A program made the translations under genes and the position numbers. Of a stretch of 64,000 bases of DNA, positions 16,883 to 26,382 are shown in pieces (positions within the stretch are counted from its first letter, which is position 1; every line of letters starts with the position of its first letter). The notes under the pieces are model-generated. The model had not been told where the DNA came from. It saw nothing but the letters and a program-made list of their open reading frames with translations, and searched no databases. Source of the DNA: an uncultured Eubacteriales bacterium (lineage in GTDB: Bacteria > Bacillota > Clostridia > Oscillospirales > CAG-382); assembly GCA_900551295.1 (NCBI GenBank), contig URVJ01000001.1:129495-193494 (forward strand). The letters are read 5' to 3'.

Positions 16883-17626
16883 TCAGCCATTATAAACTGA
16901 TTTTTTATTTAGATACGCCGAAAAACACGGCTGTTCATCAGATTCCTTTACCGCAAGAATATCAATTTCGTCGCACTCCGGATCTGTTGTATTTATAATA
17001 AGCTTTTCACCGAGCCGTGACTCATTTTTAAAATTAATCTCAAAAAACAGATCTTTCATTTGAATTTTGTCGGCATCTGGCAAAGAATCAAAGACAATAT
17101 CAGCGTAAAATGTGTTATTAAGGTGACCGTTCATATCAAGTTCGGAATAATATGTTTCCCGAACATTTGTTTTCAAGAGAGAATTTTTATCAATTTTTCT
17201 GCGGACAAAAGGCAGCGAGAATGGATTTTCGGTCGTTGTCGGAAATGTGCCGATGCCGTCAAGCGCGTCCGGACGGAGTATAGAGCGCTTTTGCAAATCA
17301 ATAAGACACCATACCGTCGAAGAAAGTCCGACGCGCACACCGTCACGAAAAATTATAAAATCACGCTGAAAAGAAATTCCACGAACGGGTCTGGGATATG
17401 TCTCGACAACGATTCTGTCGTACATTTTAATATTATCAAGCAGCTGCAACGTAAACTTTGTTATAACAAACGCGCAGTTGTGATGATAAAGATTCATATA
17501 CGTAAGATTGCTGCCGTCGAGATCGTTTCCGGCAAGCTCCTGTAATATTCTCATAAGTGATGATAGTTTTACATATCCGTTCGGTTGAACATCGTAGCTT
17601 TCGATCCTGTACTCAAGTTTTGTCAT
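16883..17626 (-). CDS. Acyl-ACP thioesterase (FatA/hotdog family)
   Basis: Releases fatty acids from acyl carrier protein. The protein has two hotdog repeats. The first includes YDVQPNGYVKLSSLMRILQE and DRIVVETYPRPVRGISFQRDF; the second has ETYYSELDMNGHLNNTFYAD, whose D-x-N-x-H-x-N is the bacterial/plant thioesterase active-site signature. An in-frame GTG nine bases upstream is possible but badly spaced from a ribosome site. Confidence 0.88.
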   Translation of the reverse strand: MTKLEYRIESYDVQPNGYVKLSSLMRILQELAGNDLDGSNLTYMNLYHHNCAFVITKFTLQLLDNIKMYDRIVVETYPRPVRGISFQRDFIIFRDGVRVGLSSTVWCLIDLQKRSILRPDALDGIGTFPTTTENPFSLPFVRRKIDKNSLLKTNVRETYYSELDMNGHLNNTFYADIVFDSLPDADKIQMKDLFFEINFKNESRLGEKLIINTTDPECDEIDILAVKESDEQPCFSAYLNKKSVYNG

Positions 17627-17752
17627 TTTCCTCACACTTCCTGAAAATTATATATTATATGTACAAATACGGCAATAACGTAAATCCGCTGTCATTTGCA
17701 ATACCCCGAACTATATAAAATTCTTATTTTATATAATTATCTGTATAGTTAA

Positions 17753-18460
17753 TCAAGGTACCTCAATTATACTTCCGACGTCGTAAAGCGGCTCATCGGA
17801 CAAAGAAACGGGCTCTACGCCTCTTTCGGTGCAGAATTTGAGAATTTCTCTATATTCGGCATGAGATTCTATACAGCCCGCAAAGACAAGATGTCCGTCG
17901 GACAGTTTTCCCGAACAGCCGCCGAAAAATCCGTTTTCAAATCCGTCAAGTTTTACGCCGTGCGTTTTCAAAAGCAATACATCAATTCCGGCGTTTGCGC
18001 ACTTATCCGCAACGCCTTTATCCTCGGTTATAATCGAGTTATCATCAACTACGCAAACAGAGCATTTTGTATAGCCTTGTTTTACATCAACAATTTCATA
18101 GTCCGATTTTAATGCATAATCAAGAATGTACTGCGAAATATATTTTGAATTGCAAATAAAGCGTTTTCCGAGAACTGCGCCGTTAAATGCTACGTCAAAC
18201 GGATAACTCAAATTATTCCGCACACCGTCTGCCCTGCTTATAAACTCACAATCGCCCAAGAATGTGAACACATTGTAAACGTCGTTTGCAGCGAACCATT
18301 TTTCTCCTATATTTATGACCGACATATCCGGGTGTGCGCAAATCGGCACATCGAGAACCGAAATCTGCGGCGTAAATACAAGTTCATATCCCATTTTCTG
18401 CAATTTTTCACAGCATTTTGCACTTAATCTTGAATCTACAATAACTTTTTTGCAAGTCAT
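17753..18460 (-). CDS. DUF6873-like (GME-fold) protein of unknown function
   Basis: A 235-residue soluble protein starting KKVIVDSRLSAKCCEKLQKMG. It contains a repeated strand pattern (NGAVLGKRFICN, SVCVVDDNSIITEDKG, DGHLVFAGCIESH) recalling the guanidino-modifying-enzyme fold of the DUF6873 family. No amidinotransferase catalytic set can be assigned by eye. Its ATG overlaps the TGA of radA by four bases (ATGA), so the two are coupled. The family name is from memory and is moderately sure. Confidence 0.6.
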   Translation of the reverse strand: MTCKKVIVDSRLSAKCCEKLQKMGYELVFTPQISVLDVPICAHPDMSVINIGEKWFAANDVYNVFTFLGDCEFISRADGVRNNLSYPFDVAFNGAVLGKRFICNSKYISQYILDYALKSDYEIVDVKQGYTKCSVCVVDDNSIITEDKGVADKCANAGIDVLLLKTHGVKLDGFENGFFGGCSGKLSDGHLVFAGCIESHAEYREILKFCTERGVEPVSLSDEPLYDVGSIIEVP

Positions 18461-19863
18461 TTCTTTTTAAACACCGTTATTGCGTCTGTAATGCTTGCCA
18501 CCGGAAGTATTTTTACACCGGCGCCGGACGCGAATTCCTTACATTTTACCGACAGGCGTTCAAAGTTGCGCTTAGGTATAAGTATTGTGTCAAATCCGAG
18601 TCTGACGCTCTCACGAATGCGCTGTTCAATGCTTCCTATTGCCCTGCACTCTCCGGCAAGACCGATTTCTCCCATTGCTATCAGCTTTTCGTCAATTAAA
18701 AGATCGCGGCAGCCCGAAATTATCGCAAGACAAGCCGCAAGATCTCCGGACGGATCATCAATACGTAATCCGCCGACTATATTCACAAAAATATCTGAAC
18801 TTGAAAGCCGCAGTCCAAGCCTCTTTTCCAGAACTGCCGTCAGCATTGCGAGTCTGTTATAGTCAAGACCGTTTGAAACGCGCTTCGGCACGGGATATGC
18901 CGTGTTGGTTATAAGCGCCTGAATTTCAGCAAGAATCGGCCGTGTGCCTTCCATTACGCAAAGTGTGCAATTGCCCGACACATTTACCGCTCTCTGAGAA
19001 AGCAAATATTCCGACGGGTTTGTGACCTCGCACAGACCTTCGGATTCCATTTCAAAAATTCCGATTTCGTTTGTAGAGCCGAATCTGTTTTTAACGGCTC
19101 TCAGCATTCTGTATGAATACTGCTTTTCACCCTCGAAATACAGCACCGTGTCAACCATGTGTTCAAGCACTTTAGGACCTGCAATACCGCCGTCTTTGTT
19201 TACGTGACCGACAATTATAATAGACACGTTTCTACTCTTTGCAAGTCTTATAAGGCGCGTCGTAGTGGAGCGCACCTGTGTTATACTGCCGGAGGCGGAC
19301 GAAGAATCGGGATCGAGCATCGTCTGGATCGAATCGATTACGATAATATCAGGGTCTGTTATATCAGCCTCTGCAATTATTTCAGATATGTCGGTTTCGG
19401 CATAAATAAGTATATTTTCGCATGAAACGCCGAGTCGTTTAGCTCTGAGCTTTATCTGGGACGGAGATTCCTCACCGGTAACATACAACAGCTTTTTTGT
19501 ATTGCCGAGACAGCCGCAGACCTGCAATAAGAGTGTAGATTTTCCGACACCGGGTTCACCGGAAAGCAGCGTTACCGAGCCTTGTACGAGTCCGCCGCCG
19601 AGAGTTCTGTCAAACTCCCCTATTCCGGTGTTTATTCTGTCCTTTTCATCATAGGTTATTTCATTTACTGAACGGGACTTTTGTTCTGTATGAAGTGTTT
19701 CGGAGACGCCCGAACCTTTTTTGCGCGCAAACGCCGGCTCGTCAGCTGCGGACGGCATTCTTTCTTCAAGACTGTTCCAAGCGCCGCAGGACGGGCATTT
19801 GCCGAACCATTTTGCGCTGACGCTTCCGCATTCGCTGCATACAAATTCCGTTCTTATCTTCAT
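18457..19863 (-). CDS. radA: DNA repair protein RadA
   Basis: Processes recombination branches by driving branch migration. Seen in order: a four-Cys zinc finger (CSECGSVSAKWFGKCPSCGAW), Walker A GEPGVGKSTLLLQ, Walker B IIVIDSIQTM, the RadA-specific KNRFGSTNEIG motif, and a Lon-protease-like C-terminal domain (DPSGDLAACLAIIS, GEIGLAGECRAIGSIEQRIR). At 468 residues it is full length. It is followed by the DUF6873 gene with a four-base overlap. Confidence 0.97.
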   Translation of the reverse strand: MKIRTEFVCSECGSVSAKWFGKCPSCGAWNSLEERMPSAADEPAFARKKGSGVSETLHTEQKSRSVNEITYDEKDRINTGIGEFDRTLGGGLVQGSVTLLSGEPGVGKSTLLLQVCGCLGNTKKLLYVTGEESPSQIKLRAKRLGVSCENILIYAETDISEIIAEADITDPDIIVIDSIQTMLDPDSSSASGSITQVRSTTTRLIRLAKSRNVSIIIVGHVNKDGGIAGPKVLEHMVDTVLYFEGEKQYSYRMLRAVKNRFGSTNEIGIFEMESEGLCEVTNPSEYLLSQRAVNVSGNCTLCVMEGTRPILAEIQALITNTAYPVPKRVSNGLDYNRLAMLTAVLEKRLGLRLSSSDIFVNIVGGLRIDDPSGDLAACLAIISGCRDLLIDEKLIAMGEIGLAGECRAIGSIEQRIRESVRLGFDTILIPKRNFERLSVKCKEFASGAGVKILPVASITDAITVFKKK

Positions 19864-19878
19864 TTTCTCACCTGTCTT

Positions 19879-20613
19879 TTATTTTTGTGTACAATACTGC
19901 ATAAGCGACGTAAAAATTACAAACGCCACTTTTTTCTGATACTCGCTTGTTTTTAACAGCCTTGTTTCTTCCGGATTTGACAAAAAGCCGCATTCCACAA
20001 GAACCGCCGGCGATTTTGTCTTATACAGGACATAGATACTGCTGCCGGACGGCTTGATTTCCCGGTTATTTTCCGGCTGAAGCTTTTGCTTGGTATTTTC
20101 CTGTATTATTGCTGCTAAAACTTTGCTGCCGGGATCGTTCGGAGAGTAATATACCTGAAGTCCGCTGTACTTTTGCACGGGAAATTTATTCTGATGAATA
20201 CTTATAAACGTACAATCCGGGTTTTCGGTTGCCACTGCCGCGCGGTTTCGCACATCATAGAACTTTTTCCGTTTTTCCTCACCCGAATTATAAAGCAGTC
20301 TGTCATCTTGGCGCGTCATAACGGTTTTTACGTCCGCAAGTCTCAGATATTCTTCAAGATATTCGGATATTGCAAGATTAATGTCCTTTTCAAGCGTTCC
20401 GTCGCTGCTCTGTGCGCCGCCGTCCTCTCCGCCGTGACCCGGATCAATTACAATAACGCTTTTTTCTTTTACGGAAGCCGACGTTTTTCTTGAAAACAGA
20501 CCGTCATTGCCCGATATTTTTTGCCCTGCAAAAGAAAACGCAACCGTCAGTAATGCGACTACGACGGTAATCAGCAAAATCTGCAAATATTCCTTATTAT
20601 TTCTTTTGTGCAA
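19879..20613 (-). CDS. N-acetylmuramoyl-L-alanine amidase, CwlD-like
   Basis: Cleaves the peptide from muramic acid in peptidoglycan; in spore formers CwlD prepares cortex muramic-lactam. An N-terminal membrane anchor or signal (residues ~9-30, ILLITVVVALLTVAFSF) is followed by an Amidase_3 domain. The zinc and catalytic set is visible: H in DPGHGGEDGG, E in TLEKDINLAI, H in ISIHQNKF, E in VLVECGFLSNPEE. CwlD versus another exported amidase is judged from size and motif order. It lies 15 bases upstream of radA. Confidence 0.88.
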   Translation of the reverse strand: MHKRNNKEYLQILLITVVVALLTVAFSFAGQKISGNDGLFSRKTSASVKEKSVIVIDPGHGGEDGGAQSSDGTLEKDINLAISEYLEEYLRLADVKTVMTRQDDRLLYNSGEEKRKKFYDVRNRAAVATENPDCTFISIHQNKFPVQKYSGLQVYYSPNDPGSKVLAAIIQENTKQKLQPENNREIKPSGSSIYVLYKTKSPAVLVECGFLSNPEETRLLKTSEYQKKVAFVIFTSLMQYCTQK

Positions 20614-20672
20614 AACAATGCCCTCTTTTCTGATTTTAAATATCAGTAAAGTATATTAGGGCATTGGATTTT

Positions 20673-21245
20673 TTATTTCTTTTTCTTTGATTCGGTGTTC
20701 ACGTGAATTTTGCCGTTATATGCTAAAGCATAGGAAATTCCGCAGATAACAGGCATAAGAACAAGGCACATTACGTAAAATATTCCGTTTTCCGAAATAA
20801 AGCCCGAAAATGCGCCTGCTCCATCGGCACGCAGTTTGACATCAATCCCAAGGTACATTCCCATAAGGAAAAATCTGATTATTATGTTGAGAACAGCTTT
20901 TGCGCCCGTTATTATGCTGTCGGGGCTTGAAAGGCGCATTATCATGTATACGGCAGTCAGGATAATCGTTGGTATGTACGAAACAAGGGCGTACAGAAAG
21001 CCCGTAAAAACGCTGAATTCGCACCTTCCCGCTTTTACGGAAATGTACTCCTTCTGCCCGTCCTCGATTACGGCATACGTAATCAGCGAAAAATAGAAAA
21101 GCATTGAAAAAATGCCCGCTGCAAGGCACAGAGACGAATTTGCGGTAAACGGACTTACGACAAACAATCCCAAAAGCGACATTGCAACCTGAAAGATAAA
21201 AAGTTTTGAAATCATCGAAGATTTTTCGGTAAATATTTTTTTCAT
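20673..21245 (-). CDS. Small integral membrane protein, unknown function
   Basis: A 190-residue protein with about five hydrophobic helices (FIFQVAMSLLGLFVVSPF, LAAGIFSMLFYFSLITYAVI, FLYALVSYIPTIILTAVYMI and two near the end) and a lysine-rich C-terminus. The start ATG 21245 is set by GGGAGGACAGT. I do not recognise the family. Confidence 0.75.
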   Translation of the reverse strand: MKKIFTEKSSMISKLFIFQVAMSLLGLFVVSPFTANSSLCLAAGIFSMLFYFSLITYAVIEDGQKEYISVKAGRCEFSVFTGFLYALVSYIPTIILTAVYMIMRLSSPDSIITGAKAVLNIIIRFFLMGMYLGIDVKLRADGAGAFSGFISENGIFYVMCLVLMPVICGISYALAYNGKIHVNTESKKKK

Positions 21246-21347
21246 ACTGTCCTCCCGATTTTTGTTAAACTTTGCGGCACTCAATATTGCCAAAAACACA
21301 AATTTATGATATACTCATTATATCAGAAACGAACGGAGGTCAAAATC

Positions 21348-22328
21348 ATGCAGTCATACACCGACGCACCCGAGCTTGTCCAGCAGTTTTTAAACTACAA
21401 AATATCGGTACAGAACCGTTCAAAGCTGACCGTAATGCAATATTACCATGACCTGCGTACTTTTTTCAGATTTATAGTAAAAAACAAGTATCCTGCAAAA
21501 TTTGACGGCGTAAACGAAAGTGAAATTTCCTTTGCCGAAGTAAGCGACAAAGATATAACCGACGTTACAAGCATGGATATATACGAATTTCTCTCGTATG
21601 CCGCAAATGATCTTGACAACAAAGGGGATTCACGTGCAAGAAAACTGTCATGTCTGCGTTCGTTCTACAAATATCTGACCGTTACGAGAAACATTATCGA
21701 AGATAATCCCACGCAAAAAATAGACTCTCCTAAAAGAAACAAAAAATATCCGAAATTTCTCAGTCTTGACCAGTCAAAACAGTTACTCAGTGCCGTTGAC
21801 GGAAAAAACAAAGAGCGCGACTATGCAATTATAACGCTGTTTCTCAACTGCGGACTTCGTGTATCAGAGCTTGCAGGCATAAATCTTTCCGACATCGACA
21901 GCGAAATGACAACGCTGTACGTAACCGGAAAAGGCAGCAAACAGCGTATTCTGTATCTCAACGACGCTTGCAGAGACGCATTGAAAAGCTATCTCAAGGT
22001 ACGTCCCGGAAATGCAAAATCAAAAGACGCGGACGCGCTGTTCATATCGCGCAATCACAACAGAATGAGCGTAAAGACCGTCCAGTACATGATCTACCAA
22101 AGACTTAAGCAGTCGGATCTCGGAAATCTGCATATGTCGGTTCACAAACTGCGGCATACAGCCGCAACGCTGATGTACAAATACGGCAAGACCGACGTGC
22201 GTGTGCTGAAAGACATACTCGGTCATGAGGAAATGTCAACAACGCAGATCTACACCCACGTCAGCGACGATCAGCAAAAGCAGGCTATTGACAGCAATCC
22301 TCTTTCACACCTCAAGCAAAACAAGTGA
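21348..22328 (+). CDS. Tyrosine recombinase (XerC/XerD family)
   Basis: A 326-residue recombinase with an N-terminal SAM-like core-binding domain and a C-terminal catalytic domain. The full catalytic set is visible: R in NCGLRVSELAG, K in GKGSKQRILYL, HxxR in HKLRHTAATLMY, H in LGHEEMSTTQ and Y in QIYTHV. The start at ATG 21348 follows GGAGGT at seven bases. It could be the chromosome dimer-resolving Xer or a local relative; a second Xer gene lies 1.1 kb away on the other strand. Confidence 0.9.
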   Translation: MQSYTDAPELVQQFLNYKISVQNRSKLTVMQYYHDLRTFFRFIVKNKYPAKFDGVNESEISFAEVSDKDITDVTSMDIYEFLSYAANDLDNKGDSRARKLSCLRSFYKYLTVTRNIIEDNPTQKIDSPKRNKKYPKFLSLDQSKQLLSAVDGKNKERDYAIITLFLNCGLRVSELAGINLSDIDSEMTTLYVTGKGSKQRILYLNDACRDALKSYLKVRPGNAKSKDADALFISRNHNRMSVKTVQYMIYQRLKQSDLGNLHMSVHKLRHTAATLMYKYGKTDVRVLKDILGHEEMSTTQIYTHVSDDQQKQAIDSNPLSHLKQNK

Positions 22329-22345
22329 ACTTCACAAAGACTACG

Positions 22346-22377
22346 GTATGCGGTTAATTCCGCATACTTATTTTTTA
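22346..22377. terminator. Terminator between convergent genes
   Basis: GTATGCGG (22346-22353) pairs with CCGCATAC (22360-22367), followed by TTATTTTTTA. It overlaps the stop of the convergent DUF624-like gene. Confidence 0.75.
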
Positions 22378-23346
22378 TCCTCTGTCAACAAAGACGCTTT
22401 CCTCGGTTGAGCCTTCGTCATTTTCGCCGTCATTATCCGAATAATACGGATCTATCATATACTTTTTGATAACGGGATAAGAGGCATATCCGGTAATAAA
22501 ATTGCATAGCGAGAAAGTTATTACAAGCGGCAGCAGTATTCCGAGTACCGGAAGCATATAAAACAGCTGAACGTTTATGAAAAGCACCAGCGCAACGCCG
22601 ACGAGCGCAAGCAAGTTGCGTTTAAGTCCGAGAAAAGCAAAGATAAATGCGTTTTTGAATATCTTGGGAATCGAAAGATTAAAGGTTATAAGCAGCGTAT
22701 AGATGTAGTAACGCATAAAGAAATATATAATTCCCAAAAACATGCTTGCGTAATAAAACATTGCGTTTGCAAAGCCCGACTGTGCGTTCCAGAAAATAAA
22801 ATCCCAGACCAAAAGAAAAGATATGACTATATCCATAATTCCGACTATAAGTCCCTGTTTCCAGTTACGTTTTATTGCGCCGAAAAAGTCTGAAACCATA
22901 AATATCGGATCTCCCCTGTTATAACCGCGTATAACATATGCGCTGCCGACGCTTGTAAGCGCAAAAGTAAATACGGCAAGCAAAGATATATACTGAAAAA
23001 CTCTGCACGCCGTTGTCGGGACATACATCGGTACAAATCTCGACACAAACGGCGCAAGCGACAAAAGTTCCGGACTCTTGGAAATTGTAATCATGCCGTA
23101 ATACGCCGGATACAGAGGATTTCCGACAGCATATATCTGATTGCTCAACTGTCCCGTCAGTGTATACAGATAAAAGAATATCGGGAAATTGCACACCACA
23201 AACAAAAGATTCAAATTTGACAGATTCCAGAACTTTCTGCCGAGCATAACAAAAAAGCCTTTAAAATCGGTAGGCGCTTCATTATATTCGTCGTCTTTGT
23301 TTATGGGTTTCGGAGAAAACATTTTAAAAAGATTGAATTTTTCCAT
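22375..23346 (-). CDS. DUF624/YesL-like membrane protein
   Basis: A 323-residue protein. After a soluble start (MEKFNLFKMFSPKPINKDDE) come about six membrane helices in the DUF624 pattern: FWNLSNLNLLFVVCNFPIFF, a long second half with YVIRGYNRGDPIFMVSDFF, and IPKIFKNAFIFAFLGLKRNL before the last helices. It ends in an acidic tail. YesL-like proteins often sit in carbohydrate-use loci; the function is unknown. The ribosome site GGAGG is rather far (13 bases) from the chosen ATG. Confidence 0.75.
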   Translation of the reverse strand: MEKFNLFKMFSPKPINKDDEYNEAPTDFKGFFVMLGRKFWNLSNLNLLFVVCNFPIFFYLYTLTGQLSNQIYAVGNPLYPAYYGMITISKSPELLSLAPFVSRFVPMYVPTTACRVFQYISLLAVFTFALTSVGSAYVIRGYNRGDPIFMVSDFFGAIKRNWKQGLIVGIMDIVISFLLVWDFIFWNAQSGFANAMFYYASMFLGIIYFFMRYYIYTLLITFNLSIPKIFKNAFIFAFLGLKRNLLALVGVALVLFINVQLFYMLPVLGILLPLVITFSLCNFITGYASYPVIKKYMIDPYYSDNDGENDEGSTEESVFVDRG

Positions 23347-23470
23347 ATCGGAACAAAAGCCTCCGTAAAAAAATAATGCAGGCACAAAAATATATACCTA
23401 CATTAAACCACAATAATATTAACTGAAAGTGAAAAATAACGCAAATTACTGTAACGTATTATTCATAATT

Positions 23471-24367
23471 TCAGGTTCTGTGAAGATATTTTAAATACGA
23501 GTCCGAAATACGGCTCTTGACGTACTGCGCATAGATCTGAGTCGAGGAAATGTCGGCATGACCGAGTATATTTTTTATATCGTTTATATCGGCGCCGTTT
23601 TCAAGCAAATGTGCGGCAAAAGAGTGTCTGAGCGTATGCGGAGTAATGGTCTTGGTAATACCAGCGTTTTTGGCATATCCCTTTAAGAGTTTCCAGAAGC
23701 CCTGTCTTGTCATGCGTTCGCCGTTTACGTTTACAAACAGCGCATTTTCCGACGAATCTGTAACAAAATAGTTTCTCGCGGCTCTTATGTACTGTTCAAG
23801 CACTCGGACTGCTGTCGGATAAAGCAGCACCATGCGCTCGTGCTTTGCGTTGTCCTCGCCGTGGCAGCGAACAAAATTGAACTGCAAATTGACGTCGGAT
23901 ACATTAAGGGATATAAGTTCCGTGACCTTCATTCCGGTAGCATAGAGCGTTTCAAGCATAGCCTTATCGCGTATGCCCTTAAAATCCGACGTATCGGGCG
24001 CAGACAGAAGTTTGTCAATTTCAGGTTCTGAAAGTACTTCAAAAAACTTCTTTTCCTGTTTATCATTTTTAATTTCCGAGGACGGGTTCTGCGTAACGGC
24101 AGATGTTGCCATAAGATACTTATAAAGGCTTCTTACGGAAGACATACAGCGCGAAACGGTAGCCACCGACTTTCCCTGTGCCGAAAGATATGATTTAAAA
24201 GCGTTCACAGCCTCTGAATCTGCGTTAATAACGGTTTCGCCGTGTTTTTCAAGATATTCGGCATATAAATACAAATCTCTGCTGTAAGCGCTCAAAGTAT
24301 TCTTTGAGCTGTTCTTATGCTCAGCAAGATATGAAATATATTCGTTAACAACATTTACGTCCGTCAT
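23471..24367 (-). CDS. XerD-like tyrosine recombinase with a Lys at the first catalytic Arg
   Basis: A 298-residue protein of normal XerD length and order: core-binding domain (KNTLSAYSRDLYLYAEYLEK), then HTLRHSFAAHLLENGADIND, LGHADISSTQIYAQY with the nucleophilic Tyr. The first catalytic arginine motif, usually TG-x-RVSEL, reads TGMKVTEL. The catalytic Lys hairpin reads CHGEDNAKHERMV rather than GKGxKxR. Strand exchange may be weak or absent, or the pair of Xer proteins in this window may share the work. The start ATG 24367 is the only good one. Confidence 0.85.
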   Translation of the reverse strand: MTDVNVVNEYISYLAEHKNSSKNTLSAYSRDLYLYAEYLEKHGETVINADSEAVNAFKSYLSAQGKSVATVSRCMSSVRSLYKYLMATSAVTQNPSSEIKNDKQEKKFFEVLSEPEIDKLLSAPDTSDFKGIRDKAMLETLYATGMKVTELISLNVSDVNLQFNFVRCHGEDNAKHERMVLLYPTAVRVLEQYIRAARNYFVTDSSENALFVNVNGERMTRQGFWKLLKGYAKNAGITKTITPHTLRHSFAAHLLENGADINDIKNILGHADISSTQIYAQYVKSRISDSYLKYLHRT

Positions 24368-24390
24368 TTTTATCTCCCGAAAGTCAAAAT

Positions 24391-24876
24391 CTAATATAAA
24401 ATAAAAGCAAGAGTAACAGCAAAGGCGATTACCGAAAAAGCAGCAGGCAGATACAAATTTGCCGAAAAATCACGCCGAACCGCAGAAAAAACATCTGCAA
24501 ATTCACAAAGCAGAAAAGACAAGACAAAGTCAAACAACACGCAAAAAACAGCCGATTTCAATCCGAAACAAACAAGCGAAACATAAAAGACGTATCCGCA
24601 AGTCAAAGCACGGACAAGAATAAAAGCGCGAATAAAAGCAAGAACAGCTTTAAATACCACGCAAAAAGGGCAAATCAGAAACGGCAGCGCAAGATAAATC
24701 ACACAAAAAATTTTTGATGAGTTAAGATGCAAAACCGAATACCATTCAAAACCGTATACGGTGCGAACCGAGATACCCGAATAAATGCCGGCTATAAAAC
24801 CCGGGAGAAATGCACATAGAAAGAGACAGTTACAAAAGCCATGCCGGTAACTGCCATTGAAAAAATGATTTTCCAC
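24391..24876 (-). CDS. Hypothetical membrane protein, SpoIIM-like hydrophobic pattern
   Basis: A GTG-start frame of 161 residues with about four hydrophobic helices (FLPGFIAGIYSGISV, IFCVIYLALPFLICPF, CGYVFYVSLVCFGLKSAVF and a C-terminal helix). The helix spacing and GFIAG/FGLKS segments faintly recall stage II sporulation protein M, but I would not name it. The first ~20 residues are not protein-like. An overlapping ATG at 24878 in another frame encodes a more natural membrane start (MWKIIFSMAVTGMAF) and stops after 28 codons, so a frameshift near 24800 is possible. Confidence 0.5.
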   Translation of the reverse strand: MENHFFNGSYRHGFCNCLFLCAFLPGFIAGIYSGISVRTVYGFEWYSVLHLNSSKIFCVIYLALPFLICPFCVVFKAVLAFIRAFILVRALTCGYVFYVSLVCFGLKSAVFCVLFDFVLSFLLCEFADVFSAVRRDFSANLYLPAAFSVIAFAVTLAFILY

Positions 24877-24929
24877 ATAATCACCTGCACTAATATAATA
24901 AATACTATGCAGGAGGCTTGGGAATTATG

Positions 24930-25733
24930 TTACCTTCCTATCTCATCGGCGCGCTGTGTGCAGGCATACATTGCTTTTGACACAACATCGCAGAAATTGA
25001 GTTCATTAAGTTTTTTGAGCGCTGCTTCTGTCGTGCCTTTCGGCGACGCAACCATCTTTATAAGCTCGTCGGGGCTGTATTCCGACTTGCACAGCATCTC
25101 AACCGATCCTTTAAGCGCCTGAAAGACAAGCTCACGCGAAGCTTTTTCATCAATCCCCTGTTCAACGGAATTGTCAATCATAGCTTTTGCCAGCATATAC
25201 AGGTAAACCGGGCTTGTAGAGTTTACTGAAATAACCGCGTTCATAAGCGACTCGTCAAGCGCCGTAACTGTACCGGACGCTGCAAATAATCCGCATATCT
25301 TTGTGTAATCCTTATCGGTCACATACTTGTTTCTTGAAATAGCCGTAGCTCCTACGCCGAGTAAAAGCGGCGTATTCGGCATTACGCGCACAACAGGACA
25401 TTCAATCCCCAAGGTGCTACAAATATAATACGTTGAAATGGCAGCCGCAACCGAAATAAAAATCTTTGAACTGTCGCAGCAGCCGCGGGACTTAATATCC
25501 TCGAGCAGGCTCTGATAATCCTGAGGCTTAACCGCAAGCAAGATCATATTTGAAGCTTCACACGCCTCGGTAAGGTCTTTTGCAGCCAAAGCGCCGAGTT
25601 TCAAAAAGGGCTCATACTTCGTTTCGTTGTGATCGAATAATGTTATATCCTGCGGCTTTAATCTGCCGGAATTTATAATTGAGCGTATAATTGCGCCGGC
25701 CATATTGCCGACGCCGACAAAAGTAATTTTCAT
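24930..25733 (-). CDS. proC: Pyrroline-5-carboxylate reductase
   Basis: Last step of proline synthesis, NAD(P)H-dependent. Seen: an N-terminal Rossmann loop VGVGNMAGAII, ILLAVKPQDY, VRVMPNTPLLLGVGATAIS (the ProC signature region), a C-terminal helical dimer domain with SVNSTSPVYLYMLAKAM (normally GSGPAY) and ASPKGTTEAALKKL (normally SPGGTT-A). The GSGPA-to-NSTSPV change is a mild divergence. At 267 residues it is full length. Confidence 0.93.
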   Translation of the reverse strand: MKITFVGVGNMAGAIIRSIINSGRLKPQDITLFDHNETKYEPFLKLGALAAKDLTEACEASNMILLAVKPQDYQSLLEDIKSRGCCDSSKIFISVAAAISTYYICSTLGIECPVVRVMPNTPLLLGVGATAISRNKYVTDKDYTKICGLFAASGTVTALDESLMNAVISVNSTSPVYLYMLAKAMIDNSVEQGIDEKASRELVFQALKGSVEMLCKSEYSPDELIKMVASPKGTTEAALKKLNELNFCDVVSKAMYACTQRADEIGR

Positions 25734-26345
25734 TTTAAGAACCTCTGCAACATTTGAAATTCACTGTAAATATAATACCACTTTTTACGGATTTTTTCAA
25801 GGGCTAGGAGAACAAAACCCGAAATTCGTGAATTATGACAACGTATTATGTCAACTGCATTATGTTAACTTATGCAACTGCAATTACCGACACAAAATAT
25901 GCCGGAAATTTTGAGTTTCATTTCAAGATATTGTCTGCTGATTATTCCGATAATTTTTTAAATATGCTATTTTTATGCAAAGTGCTGATTTTTACAATAG
26001 ACGCTTGGGAACATAATATGCCTCAAAAAACATGATGTCACGGTTATCGCATTAATTTGCCGCTTGCGGATCAATTTTTAAATCCGGATTATTTTATATG
26101 CATAGCAATAGATTCTTTGCACGTTCCATTGAAATTTTCTTTTTGGATTTAAGCACTCGCACCGCTGTCTGTCGGTTCTCCCGCCCTATTTTTACAGGAT
26201 TGATTTATCGCCCTGTTATTACAACACCGCCACCGTTCTTTAATACGTTTTATGCGTATGTCCGCTTATCTCAAAGCCGTATACCCAGCGGCAATTTGAT
26301 ATGTCAACATAATAGTCCGCACTCGTGCGTAAAGCTTTTTTGCTA
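25734..26345. other. Gene-poor intergenic region
   Basis: About 600 bases between proC and the next gene with no convincing coding frame on either strand (the short frames lack ribosome sites or family features). It contains a run of ATTATG(A/T)CAAC-like units at 25832-25878 and, on the minus strand, a possible TTGACA/GTATAC pair at 26307-26279. I do not recognise an RNA family here. Confidence 0.4.
25832..25878 (+). repeat. Four short degenerate tandem units (~13-base period)
   Basis: ATTATGACAAC, ATTATGTCAAC, ATTATGTTAAC and TTATGCAAC occur at about 25832, 25845, 25859 and 25870. They could be binding sites upstream of proC or simple low-complexity sequence. Confidence 0.4.
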
Positions 26346-26382
26346 AAAAGAAAAAGCAGCACGTGCCGTACAGCGTGCCGCC
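26346..26382 (-). terminator. Terminator after the surface-protein gene
   Basis: On the minus strand a GC-rich imperfect hairpin (GGCACG...CGTGC core) is followed by TTTTTCTTTTTAG. Confidence 0.5.
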
